Source of the DNA: Krasilnikovozyma curviuscula
Taxonomy: Eukaryota; Basidiomycota; Tremellomycetes; Cystofilobasidiales; Mrakiaceae
Assembly: GCA_014825775.1 (NCBI GenBank)
Contig: MVAQ01000294.1
Span: 1-22,661 of the forward strand
Reading direction: 5' to 3'
DNA: 22,661 nucleotides
The notes below the pieces were generated by a model, which was not told the origin of the DNA, made no database searches, and saw nothing but the letters and a program-made list of their open reading frames with translations. Position numbers and translations under genes: made by a program. Below, one piece after another: positions 10,151-19,550 of the stretch (its first letter is position 1; every line of letters begins with the position of its first letter).

Positions 10151-10861
10151 TGTGTTGTACTATTATAAGATCTTGAGGTATTTGAATGCGTTTTTGCAGT
10201 CTTACGATGAGCTTGGAAGTTGTAGGCGGGGTGAGGAAATGCGAAGTCGGCCCACCTCACCTGAAATTTATAGCTGGATTTCGACTACGTCATCATGCAG
10301 AGGTGGCTTTCCTATTTTTTTTTTGAAGCGACCAACAGAGCAGAGAGAGGGTTTAGCAGTTACTGAAATCCCAAAGCGAGATGGGATGAAAATTGCGACG
10401 TAAAATGAACTTCTGAGGCAGAAAAAGTCGAGTTGTGCTCGAATGCGATTGCGCTTTACAATATCCATAGATTAGGCAGATTTGACGTTCAATCTCTACA
10501 GTTTAACATGTCAAGTGTATTTTATAAACAGTCTCTAATCTTTTCTCTCAGCTATGGGGCTTTGAAGATCGGCGACGTTGTGCTGATTTTTCACCTGGTC
10601 GGGTGGGAACGTCGCAGTGAAGACTGGACATTGCAGTTTCCGTCTTTGTGATAGAGTCCATAAACTCAGTCAGACCGTCCCTATTGATGAGCCTCATACA
10701 CACAAGGTGCACTGCTGAAGCCCAATGGGAAATGATGATGCTGAAAATTAATTCACCTGCCGGGGGAGGGGGCACCAATATCGAGATTGGAGATTTGCAC
10801 GCCCGATGCATTACAGGTCGACTCTCAAAACTCATTGAACTAGTTAAGAGCAGCGGAGACT
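10151..10861. other. Intergenic between MARVEL-like gene and RAD30
   Basis: About 710 nt hold the upstream region of the MARVEL-like gene and the 3' UTR of RAD30. Short plus-strand frames (for example 10433-10651 and 10648-10920) show no family resemblance or splice logic, and I take them as non-coding. No repeat or RNA gene is seen. Confidence 0.55.
10267..10272 (-). promoter_or_regulatory. TATA-like box of the MARVEL-like gene
   Basis: On the minus strand the hexamer reads TATAAA, in the context GCTATAAATTTC. It lies about 117 nt upstream of the ATG at 10150, a normal distance for a fungal TATA box. No other strong promoter motif is visible between this gene and RAD30. Confidence 0.4.
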
Positions 10862-13353
10862 TCATTTTTTTGTCTTTTTCTTCTGATGGTGACCAGGTGG
10901 AGATGCTGACGCGGAAGTAGCTGATTTTCGTTTTTGAGCATGGTTGCCGTTGTCTAAGTTGACGACCAAAGATACACCACCATCTTCATCCGAATCATCA
11001 TCAATGACGATGGCACGGTGAGAGTTCAAATGATCTCTGATGGCTGATGTATTCACTTGGCCAAGAGGGAGGTGACAGTCCGGACAGGTCCAAACTGAGG
11101 AAGTAGCCTTCCCAGGGGACTGTGGTATCGGCGTGGCTTTCTTCAAAGAAGTTTCTGTCTTTGCTGCTACTTCATCTTCGCCATCTGAAGATGATAGAAG
11201 TGAGATGGGCTGATCGGCAGTGGAGATAGATTGTAGTTTCGAGGGTTTTGATTTTCGAGATGCTGCAGCGGTTGCTGATGACTTCGGACCTGGACCGGCT
11301 TTGGCGTATGATGACTTGTTTGACGAGGAAGCAAGAGCGAAGAAACCTTTGATTCCTCGCCTCGCCTCCCTTTCCTCCTCCGCCTTTTTCTTGTCAGCCT
11401 TTTCCTTCTCCAACTTGTCCCTCTTGGCGGCTCTATTTCTCCTTTCCTCTTCCTCGTTCACCACTACGGTCTCATCTTTGGATTTCTTCTTTCCCGAAAA
11501 GTAGCCTTCAATGCCCTTCTGACCTTCTTCACCCTTTTCAAGGCCAGTGAAACTGAGACTTATATTGTTGATTTTAAAAGTTCTGCCAAGAGTACTTCCA
11601 GCAAAGATATCGTTCCAGAGCTTCATAGCGAACTTTAGAACGTATTCTGATGAGAGTGAAGTAGTGAATGGAAACGGTGTTGAGCGGTGTTTAACAGCGT
11701 TAGCAGCAAGGCCAGCTAGAATCGAACAAGAGAGCACAACTAAGCCACAAGCAGAACAAAAGTGAGAATGAAACGATGCTCACACTCTCGATAGCCAAGA
11801 GTTACAGTTTTTGGCCAGACATTACTTCCGTCCTCTCTTCCTTCTTTAAGTCTCCCAGCTAACTCAACACTCAAAACTCTCAGCCATCTCTCACCATCCC
11901 CAACCACCCTTAGCGCTGGACTCATATTTTTACTCGCTAACATGGACTTGACACCTTCTTTGGCTTCCACTGGTGCATGATCGATACCTCTCAGCAGGGA
12001 ATGAGTCAATTGTGCAGCTTCTTCTCCGAGTAGGAGTTGAAGGCGCGAGACGGAGATCGGAAGGAGGTCGGCAACGGTTGTTGCGGAGTATTCGTTGGTC
12101 AGCAGTTCTCCCATTTTACCACCAAAGTTTCTTATTTTTCGGAAGGGGAAGGGGGTAAGGAAAGATGGGAGGGCGCCGTGACGTAGGACGGTTTGAGCGT
12201 TTGGTTTCTTGAGCGCTGAACATAGCTGACAGATTGCCCAGTAAACGACAATCAAAGCGGGGAAAAAAGCCGGTTATAATCAAACATTAAAAAAAACAAT
12301 GAAATAAGACCATAACTCACCTTGGCAATAACCTTGTTGTGTGCTATCCCAGCACTGGTCGTGTAAGTCAGTTCGTCAATTAACTTCGCCCTTACCCTCT
12401 GCATGATCTCAGCTCCAATGAACAAAGCGATATCACCCCAACTAGATTGTTCCAACTTTGCATTTTCCACCTCTCCCATCTCTTCTCTCGCATCGAGTTC
12501 GCTTTGGGTGGGGACGATATTGGATGTCGGCGAGTCACGACTCAGCGGTTGAGATGGCGTTGAAGGAGGCGGTGGAAGAGGGGTGTCGAGATCTTCAGGA
12601 TATGGTTCTAGGATCGAAGCATATCTTGACCTCATTTCTGCAAGCACTGGAGTCGATAGATCGAGATATGCTTCGTCTATTGATGCTTTCTCTGAGTTAC
12701 ACAACAGTCGCAAGAGATAACAGCGTCAGAAACATATCAAAACGTTCATCAAGCGAAGGAACATAAGTCTCACCAATTTCACCGTCTGGAACTTCATTCT
12801 GGAACAGTTTGATAATTTTGATAGACTCTCGACGGTAAGGATCAAGCGAGACCTGTGAAGCGCAAGTGGGTCTAAGTGAGCGGAACATGAAGAGAGAGTT
12901 CGTGAAGAAAGCCTTCACGGACTTTGTGAGTTCGAGAGTCAGCATCGTGCCAGTAACCAGGCTCCTCTTCTCCCTCCTTCAAAGTAGCGACATGAACTGC
13001 TCTCAGTTGAGGACAAAGCTTCAATGCTTCGTCAATCCTGCAGTGTCTTCCTATACCGAACTCTTGCAAGATTAAAGCAACAATCAGCTTTCGCTCATAT
13101 CAGAGGAAAGCAGGGGAAGGAACTCACCTCTAGCTTTGTAGTTCACGGCAATTAACCCTTGCCATTGAAGCACCGCGATTGGAATGGCTTGACAATCCAG
13201 TCCAAGCCTTCGAGCTTCGAACTGAGCGTATGCAGCATCCACATCACAGTGAGCTATACACCTGAGAGGGGAGTTGGTAGAAGGTCGAGCTGCTAGCAAG
13301 TGTCGATAGGTCGGGGTTGGCGCTGGTGGAAACTCTGAGGCTGACACAGACAT
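10862..13353 (-). CDS. RAD30: DNA polymerase eta (Y-family translesion polymerase), 703 aa
   Basis: Predicted exons in coding order: 13128-13353, 12923-13062, 12774-12852, 12321-12691, 11784-12225, 10862-11715; total 703 aa, close to known eta polymerases. The palm carries HCDVDAAYAQFE (metal-binding D37) and KASIDEAYLDL (D154, E155). Other eta signatures are LQWQGLIAVNYKAR, EGEEEPGYW, THKVSLDPYRRES, AGIAHNKVIAKLC and KKPNAQTV, followed by the GGKMGELL helix-hairpin-helix region and the little-finger domain ending near KHRSTPFPF. The C-terminal third is charged and disordered. It has a PIP-box-like QKGIEGYF (485-492), a second RRGIKGFF (538-545), a UBZ-type zinc finger with C630, C633, H648, H652, and a basic KKKTKK end that could act in nuclear import. 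Known role: error-free bypass of UV cyclobutane dimers with PCNA and ubiquitin-PCNA in the nucleus. Confidence 0.95.
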
Positions 13354-14152
13354 CGAGGTTACAGTTACTAAGCGAGAACCATGAGTATCTTCAGTGGTCC
13401 AAGAGAGTCTGAGGTAGCGGTCAAACTTGTGTTTCTATGTTGAGACAGGAAGGGGGAGGAGAAGAGCAGGGCAAAGTTAGAACATAGAATAACGGTGCAC
13501 ATGCTAGACAGGAGGGATGATTTGACCAAATACTCGCCTAACTGTACTCAAGCAATATCACTGTTTCTATCCAAGAGCAAGAGATATGCTAACTGAAAGA
13601 TATGTTCATAGATTTGACGACTCCGTTTGCTCCACGGATTTTTGAAAACAGCCAGCCAAATCAAGTTTTGAACAAATCCAGGAAGACTACCTGTGAAATA
13701 TTCTTGACAAAGGGAGCTACAGGCGTTTGCTGAACGTTGAAAAGCCTTTGGAAACGAGGTGAACGGCGAAGACAGCTGAACAAAATCCTGGAGATATCAT
13801 TTCAACTGATCAATCGAATCTCACATGTTCTACGCTGGTTCCTCTGAGAAAATCTTCAACTACTTTTCCGTCTATTATGAATTTTGGGTCCATATTGTCT
13901 CGTTGACGAAGCTTTCTGCCAGAACAGAGTGTTTTCGACCCATCAGGGTGTGTACGTTTTCTTGGGCTCTGGCACTTAGTTTCACGGAACCACTTGTTAC
14001 GGATCGCTGGAACGATGATTAGCCATAGGTGCAGGCACTATCTCTTGTCCCACCTCATGATTGCTGGAAATTTTGGTACGTTGAATATTATAGTGTACAT
14101 GAAAGGAGCTATTCTGTAATCTATACTGCGCGCTTCTGTCAAAGGTCATCGT
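13354..14152. other. Intergenic upstream of RAD30
   Basis: About 800 nt between the RAD30 start and the stop of the transporter gene. No convincing coding frame, repeat or RNA gene is seen. It should contain the RAD30 promoter and the transporter's 3' UTR. No clear TATA box is present near the RAD30 start. Confidence 0.5.
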
Positions 14153-16869
14153 CTAGTTCTCCTCCTTATCCTCCTCATCCTTCACAGGCTGAGCTTCAAC
14201 ATCTTTCACCGGAGATTTGCCTCCAGGTGGACCACCAGGACCTGGCGCCCCTTGCTTCTTCAAGTTCCTGTCTGGGATCGGGAGGGAAATGAGGATGGCG
14301 CAGAGCGCGGAAGCGAGAGCATACAGGTAGAGTGGGCGGATAGCCTCCATGTAAGCTTCAATGACACCGGCTCGAAGCTCAATGGGTACGTAGTTGGTGT
14401 CTCTGATGGCGGTAGTGGCTCCAGCGAGGATCTTGTACACTGAGGGCGAGAGACCGGGCGCGAGCTTCTCGAGCTTCCCTGGGAGTAGATTGCTGAAGAT
14501 AGTTGTTGAGACGGAAAGAGCAACAACTCTTCCGAATTGGGCAATGAACTAAATGACATGAGAGGGGTCAGCGAAGGGAGCTGAAAGCAAGGTGAAGAAG
14601 CACAAACCTGGTTGAGACCCATCGCCTTCGAAAGGTACTGCTTCTCGCTGTCAAACTCAATTTGGATAACAACAGTAAGGTTTTGCAAGAACAGAGCTTG
14701 GCCGCTGATTAAAAATGGAAGAGTCAGAGATCAATCGTCAAGAAGTCAGTCAGATGCAGCGTTACTCACAAACCGATCAAAACTTCAAAGCCCATCGTCC
14801 TGCTAAGAGGAGTGTCGACACCTGTGGAGTAGAGTAAACCGGATCCAAGAGTAAGGAAGCATGGACCAGCAACGATGAGCCACTTGTAGTGACCAGTGGC
14901 AGAGACCACTCTTCCAACACCAACTAAGGCACATGGAGATTACTATCAGAGGCTGATTTTGTAAAGATGAGAAGAAGACGTACTGATGCAAGCAGTTCCT
15001 ACTAGAATGAGAGGCAAAAGCTCAATACCAGCTCGAATTGCACTGACACCCTGGACCGCTTGGAATTGGATACTGAGAGAACAACATTAACAGGGCGTCA
15101 TCAGTATTATACTGCGATAAAGAATGAAAATATGTCCACTGACGAGAGGTACACGACCATAATCATGTAAGTTCTGCAAAATAGAATAATAAAACTGGTT
15201 AGCGATTTTCAATTGATAGGAACAAAGAACTAAGCAGGTACGCACCCCCATCCGAAAAAGCCGGTGAAAGATCCGAACGTGACGGCTCTGCGCTTGAAAA
15301 AGATGATTGGTACCATCGCCTTGTCGACTCCAAGCCAGAGGGACCAGAGGGTAAGCGAGGAAAGGAGACCAGGGATGAGGAGGATCAAGATGATGACTCG
15401 TGCATTCTTCCAGCTGTACTGAGTTCCACCAAGGTCGAAGGCCAGACAAAGGGAGACTGAGGCGCCGAGAGCTGATAAGAGATTAAAGGTCAGCATTATG
15501 TGCACCATCACGTAGACGGATGTCTTACCAAGGACAAGTCCAACAAAGTCAAGTCCAGCAACCTTCTTCCACATTGGCCTGGTGTCTTCTGGTTGACCTG
15601 GTCGTCGTGCTGGTGGAGTGTGCTTGAGGAAGGCGAAGACCATAGCTCCGGCGACGGCGCCGAATGGAAGGTTGATCCTGAAATATGAGAGCAGCGTCAG
15701 AAAAAAAAAAACCTCTCAAAACAAAAAAGAAACCAGATTCACCAGAAGCACCACCTCCAGCCTGGTCCATCAGTGAAAGCTCCGCCTGTTGAAAGGAGAT
15801 GTCAGTGTCAATTAGCGGGTGCAGCAACTGTTTGAGATAGGCTCAGTCTTACCGACAAGGGGTCCTGTAACAATAATCATTTTCAGCATTCTTGAGCTGC
15901 CAGGGCGATAAAATAAACGAACTCACCGACTACAGAAGCGATACCGAAGACACCACCAATCAGACCGATAAACTTGGGTCGGTTTTGAAGCGTGGTGATC
16001 AAGAAGATGACCTGGAAAGCACTCTGGAAGATACCTGAAGCGCCGACACCAGCAAGAGCTCTACCAAAGACCATGACGGGCATGTTCTTGGAGACAGCAC
16101 ACACCAAGGAGCCGAGCTCGAAGATGAGGATGGACGCGAGGTACGAGTACTTGACAGACCAGATGGTGAGGTACTGTCCCCATGCGAGAGAAAATGAAGC
16201 CAAGGTCACGAAGAAACCATTTGATAACTAGTTGAAAGAAAAGGTTTATTTTAGCTGCTTGAAGGTGTGGACGACCAGAATAGAGGGCCATGTGTATTTC
16301 GAGCATGACAGAAAAGACGTACCCAAGCGACTTGGGATAAGGCATTGAACTCAGAGACAATTTTTGGAGTAGCGGTCGCTAAGATAAGCTGGTCGAGGGC
16401 GAACAGGAAGACGGAGAGCCTGTGAAACATAAACAAGCCAGAGGTTAAAACGATGAGAATCCGAATAGCGGTGGAGGAAGGTAGCAGAGGGCCCCGTCTA
16501 ACTCACAACATCGACGCAAACACAAGCCAAAATTGGACCTTCGACAGCTCCATAGGTGCTGGTCCCCCTCCGGGTGGTCCACCTGGTGCTTTTGAAGCTT
16601 CAGTAGCTTTCTCGTCTGAGACAACTCCTGCTGGAGCGTTGGTCGTCGCTGAAGGGGCAGTCACTGGGACAGCTGAGGGTTTCGACGGGTCGAGTGGAAG
16701 GCTATCAGCAGCTATAGTAAGAACCCCTGAACTAGCTTCATCGCCCTGCAGTTTGTGGTCCTACGAGAGAAAGGAGGAGCCAAAAAAAAAACACCGTCAG
16801 CAAAATCCTTCGCGTCAGAACAATTTTAGTTGACCTTACTGCAGACTCTTGGGATTTGAGTGAACTCAT
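14153..16869 (-). CDS. DHA2-type (14-TM) major facilitator drug:H+ antiporter, 625 aa
   Basis: Thirteen predicted exons in coding order: 16840-16869, 16507-16760, 16323-16419, 15927-16227, 15853-15864, 15743-15785, 15529-15677, 15246-15471, 15144-15173, 14984-15072, 14770-14923, 14608-14704, 14153-14548; all phases join. A cytosolic N-terminal tail of about 85 residues is followed by the first membrane helix with LSVFLFALDQLILATATPKI. Next come GRALAGVGASGIFQSAFQ, the motif-C region beginning GPLVGGAFTDG at residue 228, and WRWCFWINLPFG, a signature of the DHA2 family. Later helices include SIQFQAVQGVSAIRAGIELL, normal for the second half. The C-terminal tail is charged. Likely plasma-membrane efflux of drugs or metabolites by proton exchange; the substrate is unknown. 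The fifth exon is only 12 nt. A partial broken copy lies immediately upstream. Confidence 0.92.
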
Positions 16870-16942
16870 AGCGTGAGCGAAGTTGAAGTGCCGATGTGTT
16901 GGTTGAAGAGAGGAATGGAATTCGAAAAGTTTTCCTAGCGAG

Positions 16943-16948
16943 TTTATA
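16943..16948 (-). promoter_or_regulatory. TATA-like box of the DHA2 transporter
   Basis: The minus strand reads CCTTATAAACT about 75 nt upstream of the ATG at 16869. Position and sequence suit a TATA element. Confidence 0.4.
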
Positions 16949-17254
16949 AGGAGCCTACGGTTTCGAGATCGCCGAACGAGCGCCTGGTCTTCGATGGAGA
17001 GCCGGCACCTGTCCCACCACCCAAAAAAATATCCCACCGGCGCTCTGGCTGGAAAAAAGGAAGGTACATTGTAAAATCAGAGTGAAAAGCCTAACGATTG
17101 GAGAGCTTTCAGTTCGACATTGCGCTGCTGAGGACGCAATAAAAACAAACTCGAAAAAGCTTCGCGGCTGGCTCACCGAGGCACTTGAGCTGCTAATTGC
17201 TTCCGGTGGCAGGCAGCGAGGTATGTCTAGCGAGGCGGACGCGTGCAGACGGCA

Positions 17255-17280
17255 CCGGCACCTGCATTTTCTGGTGCCGG
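17255..17280. repeat. Perfect 8-bp inverted repeat
   Basis: CCGGCACC (17255-17262) and GGTGCCGG (17273-17280) flank a 10-nt loop. It lies about 390-410 nt upstream of the transporter start and could be a dimer-binding site, a hairpin or chance. Confidence 0.5.
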
Positions 17281-17661
17281 AGACGTCGCCGTTTGTCTTC
17301 ATGCCAGTGGGGCGTAGGATGAAAAGGATGCCTAAGTGTGTGAGCTGACCCGCCCAAAAAAAAAAATAAAAAAAATGACATCTGGGGCTCCCGCCAAATC
17401 AGTAGGGCATAAATTTCAGCAGTCGATGTCCCATAAGTTTATCATTGTAAGTTTGAACTCAGGCTGGCTTATGATATTGATACGGCAGCTTTGTGGAGTA
17501 CAGCCCCTGCTAAGGTCGCGAGGGAAAGCTCGAACCGCGAGCGAGGACACCGTGACGTCCGAACCGATGCTCGAACAAGGTCCACTAACGTCGAAACTTG
17601 GTTAAGAGGTTGTCGAATCAATTGTGTTGACCACTGCTAAGAGTAACTACAACATCGCTCA

Positions 17662-18186
17662 TCATCTAGCTCCTTCTTCCTCTGGTTTCGCATCAGTCCG
17701 AACCCTCATCACATCCTCAACAACCCTTTTCTGGGCTACAACATCTTTCTCTTCATCTTTCACACCAGCCAGATACTTCTCTTTGTTGAACTCAGTCTGA
17801 ATATCTAGTTGGATGTTCTGAAGCAATAATGCTTGACCCCTATACATATATAGATGATCGTCAGATCAACTGTGACGAAGGGGGCACTGGACGAAGTTAT
17901 TCACAGTCCCGAAATACGTCGAAGCTTTACATCTTCACAGGTAGGGTGTATGCCATCGTCGAGTAAAGCAAGCCACCACCAATTGCCTTGAAACAAGGTC
18001 CTGGTACTATGATCCATTTATATTGGCCCGTCCGACCGACGACTCTACAATTAATGACTGGGAAAGGACACAGTCATTATAAGAAGAGCCGAGGAAGGGG
18101 GAAGTAAAGCAACGCAGACTCACTTAGACCTAAAGCAGAGACGAGAATGAAGGGGTTTGAACTTTGAGCATTTGCAATTACAACCT
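17662..18186 (-). pseudogene. Broken C-terminal copy of the DHA2 transporter
   Basis: Three segments match consecutive exons of the neighbouring transporter with introns at the same places and phases. Segment 18124-about 18186 encodes NPFILVSALGL and corresponds to LLPLILVGTACI. Segment 17905-18042 encodes VGRTGQYKWIIVPGPCF and GGGLLYST, matching TGHYKWLIVAGPCF and GSGLLYST. Segment 17662-17839 encodes GQALLLQNIQLDIQTEF, matching GQALFLQNLTVVIQIEF. An in-frame TAA at 17927-17929 falls just after the ATG codon matching M in the intact SRTMGFEV, and the reading phase at the following donor (17905/17904) is off by one. The first two thirds of the transporter are absent. The last segment then diverges into a charged tail (VKDEEKDVV...), perhaps joined by an internal deletion to a C-terminal tail like that of the intact gene. 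Confidence 0.8.
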
Positions 18187-18314
18187 AGGGCGTGGGCAGT
18201 ATATACCTTTCGCAGATTGGTCGAATGGAAGATGGCATTTCATACGAGTCATTACGAATTTTTTGTGGGTATTAATGGAAATTCAGTCTGAATAGAAAAT
18301 GGGTAAGGAAAACT

Positions 18315-19322
18315 TCAAGCAGCGGCTTTGTATTCCTTCGCGAGCGCAATGATTTCCGAATTGCTGTAATGCCTGAAGCACCCAACAGGTAAGAGGGCAG
18401 GAATAAAACTCAGTAAGAAATATGAAGAGCCCCGTAGGTGAATTGACTCACTCCAATCCCTCTTTCCCTTGTTTACTCAACAAAACCGCAATCGCCTTGC
18501 CGACGTCTTCGCCTTGGATTGAGAGTCCTCCACCGAGACCAACCGCGTTGAGAGGCTTGAAAATCATACCGGCAGCTATTTCTGCCCAACGTGAGGACGC
18601 GCCTGGTCTTTCGCCCATGAGGAAGCCGGGATGGAGGATGATGGTGCGCTTGAACGAGAGCGATTTGACGCCATCCTCCAGTTGGCCTAAACGAGAAGGA
18701 TATGAATAATGATTCGTGACCATTGTAATAAAGCGCAAGAATCACCTTTCATTCGGGTATAGGGAATAGAAGATTTCGAGGCATTCTCTCCAACTCCAGC
18801 CGCTTATCGTTCCAACATGGGGAGGGAACGGTGTCATGTCATTAGATATATTTTGGGAAAGATAAAGACTTGACTGCCACTCACAAGAGACGACAACGTA
18901 GGTCTCGATGCCAGCTTCTTTCGCCTTCTTGGCCAAATCCAAATTTAACGTGACGTCAATTTTCTCCTGATTCACAAGTCCACCGGCCTGAGCTCTAGTC
19001 GTTCCCAAGCAACTAACGAACGCTCTCTGTGCCGCAGGGTTGGTGGAGGCGAAAGACCAGGTGTTTGGGGCACTGAAATCGGTGATTTTGTTGGTGAAGG
19101 GCACAGCGGATGCTGATGTCGGGTTGGGGATGTCTTTTCGAGCCAAGGAGGTGAGGGATTTGAATACACTTGGTGGGGTGAAGAGAAGGATGCATTTGAG
19201 GGTGTGTGAACCTGGGTTGGAAAGAAGGAAAGTCAAAGAAACGGCCATGAGAAGAACCTCGCCAAGGCCACCTCGAGTAACTGACCTGTGAGGCCTGTAG
19301 AGCCAACAAGAAAGACGTCCAT
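18315..19322 (-). CDS. Fmp52-like NAD(P)-binding Rossmann protein, copy A, 237 aa
   Basis: Predicted exons in coding order: 19286-19322, 18885-19211, 18746-18802, 18452-18686, 18315-18372. The start MDVFLVGSTGLTGSH has the GxxGxxG dinucleotide loop of atypical short-chain reductases (G7, G10, G13). Further family signatures are SCLGTTRAQAG, QEKIDVTLN and ELAKKAKEAG-like helix residues, a YTRMK element (Y136, K140) in the YxxxK position, and RTIILHPGFLMGER. The end GLEHYSNSEIIALAKEY matches the family's C-terminus. Yeast Fmp52 is 231 aa and is reported at the mitochondrial outer membrane; its enzymatic substrate is not established. The same family includes HTATIP2/TIP30. It is followed upstream by a close paralogue in the same orientation, so this is a tandem duplication. 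Confidence 0.9.
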
Positions 19323-19550
19323 TGCTACTGATCGGTTAGAGAGACGGTGGATTCGGGTTGGCTGAGGAATCAGTGGTGTTCGTCAGAAGTTCACACGTAA
19401 GTATGCGGTCGGCAGACCTGGTAGGCGTCGAGCCCGAATGGGGCGAGGCAGAAAGGTGATGGTGCGCCTTGCTTTCGGGTTGAATGGAGGCTCAAATGAA
19501 ACAGAGATGTCATACTGAAAGAGAATAAGTTCAGACTACTAGCTCCAAAC

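Larger units (their letters stand above)
16870..17661. other. Upstream region of the transporter gene
   Basis: No supported gene. The minus-strand TATA-like element and a hairpin are listed separately. Two adjacent A-tracts (11 and 8 A residues split by one T, about 17356-17375) form a poly(dA:dT) stretch, often nucleosome-poor in fungal promoters. Overlapping frames on both strands near 16955-17348 lack family resemblance. Confidence 0.45.

Noticed and set aside
10433..10920. Plus-strand frames opposite the RAD30 3' end
   Set aside because: They have no recognisable domain and partly overlap the antisense of the RAD30 C-terminus.
16955..17348. Overlapping frames of 88-115 codons on both strands upstream of the transporter
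   Set aside because: They have low-complexity, non-family sequence and overlap the transporter's likely promoter and leader.
17500..17590. tRNA-like B-box string (GGTTCGAGC on the minus strand)
   Set aside because: The flanking bases do not form a T-arm stem or a full cloverleaf; the palindromic GCTCG..CGAGC explains the resemblance.
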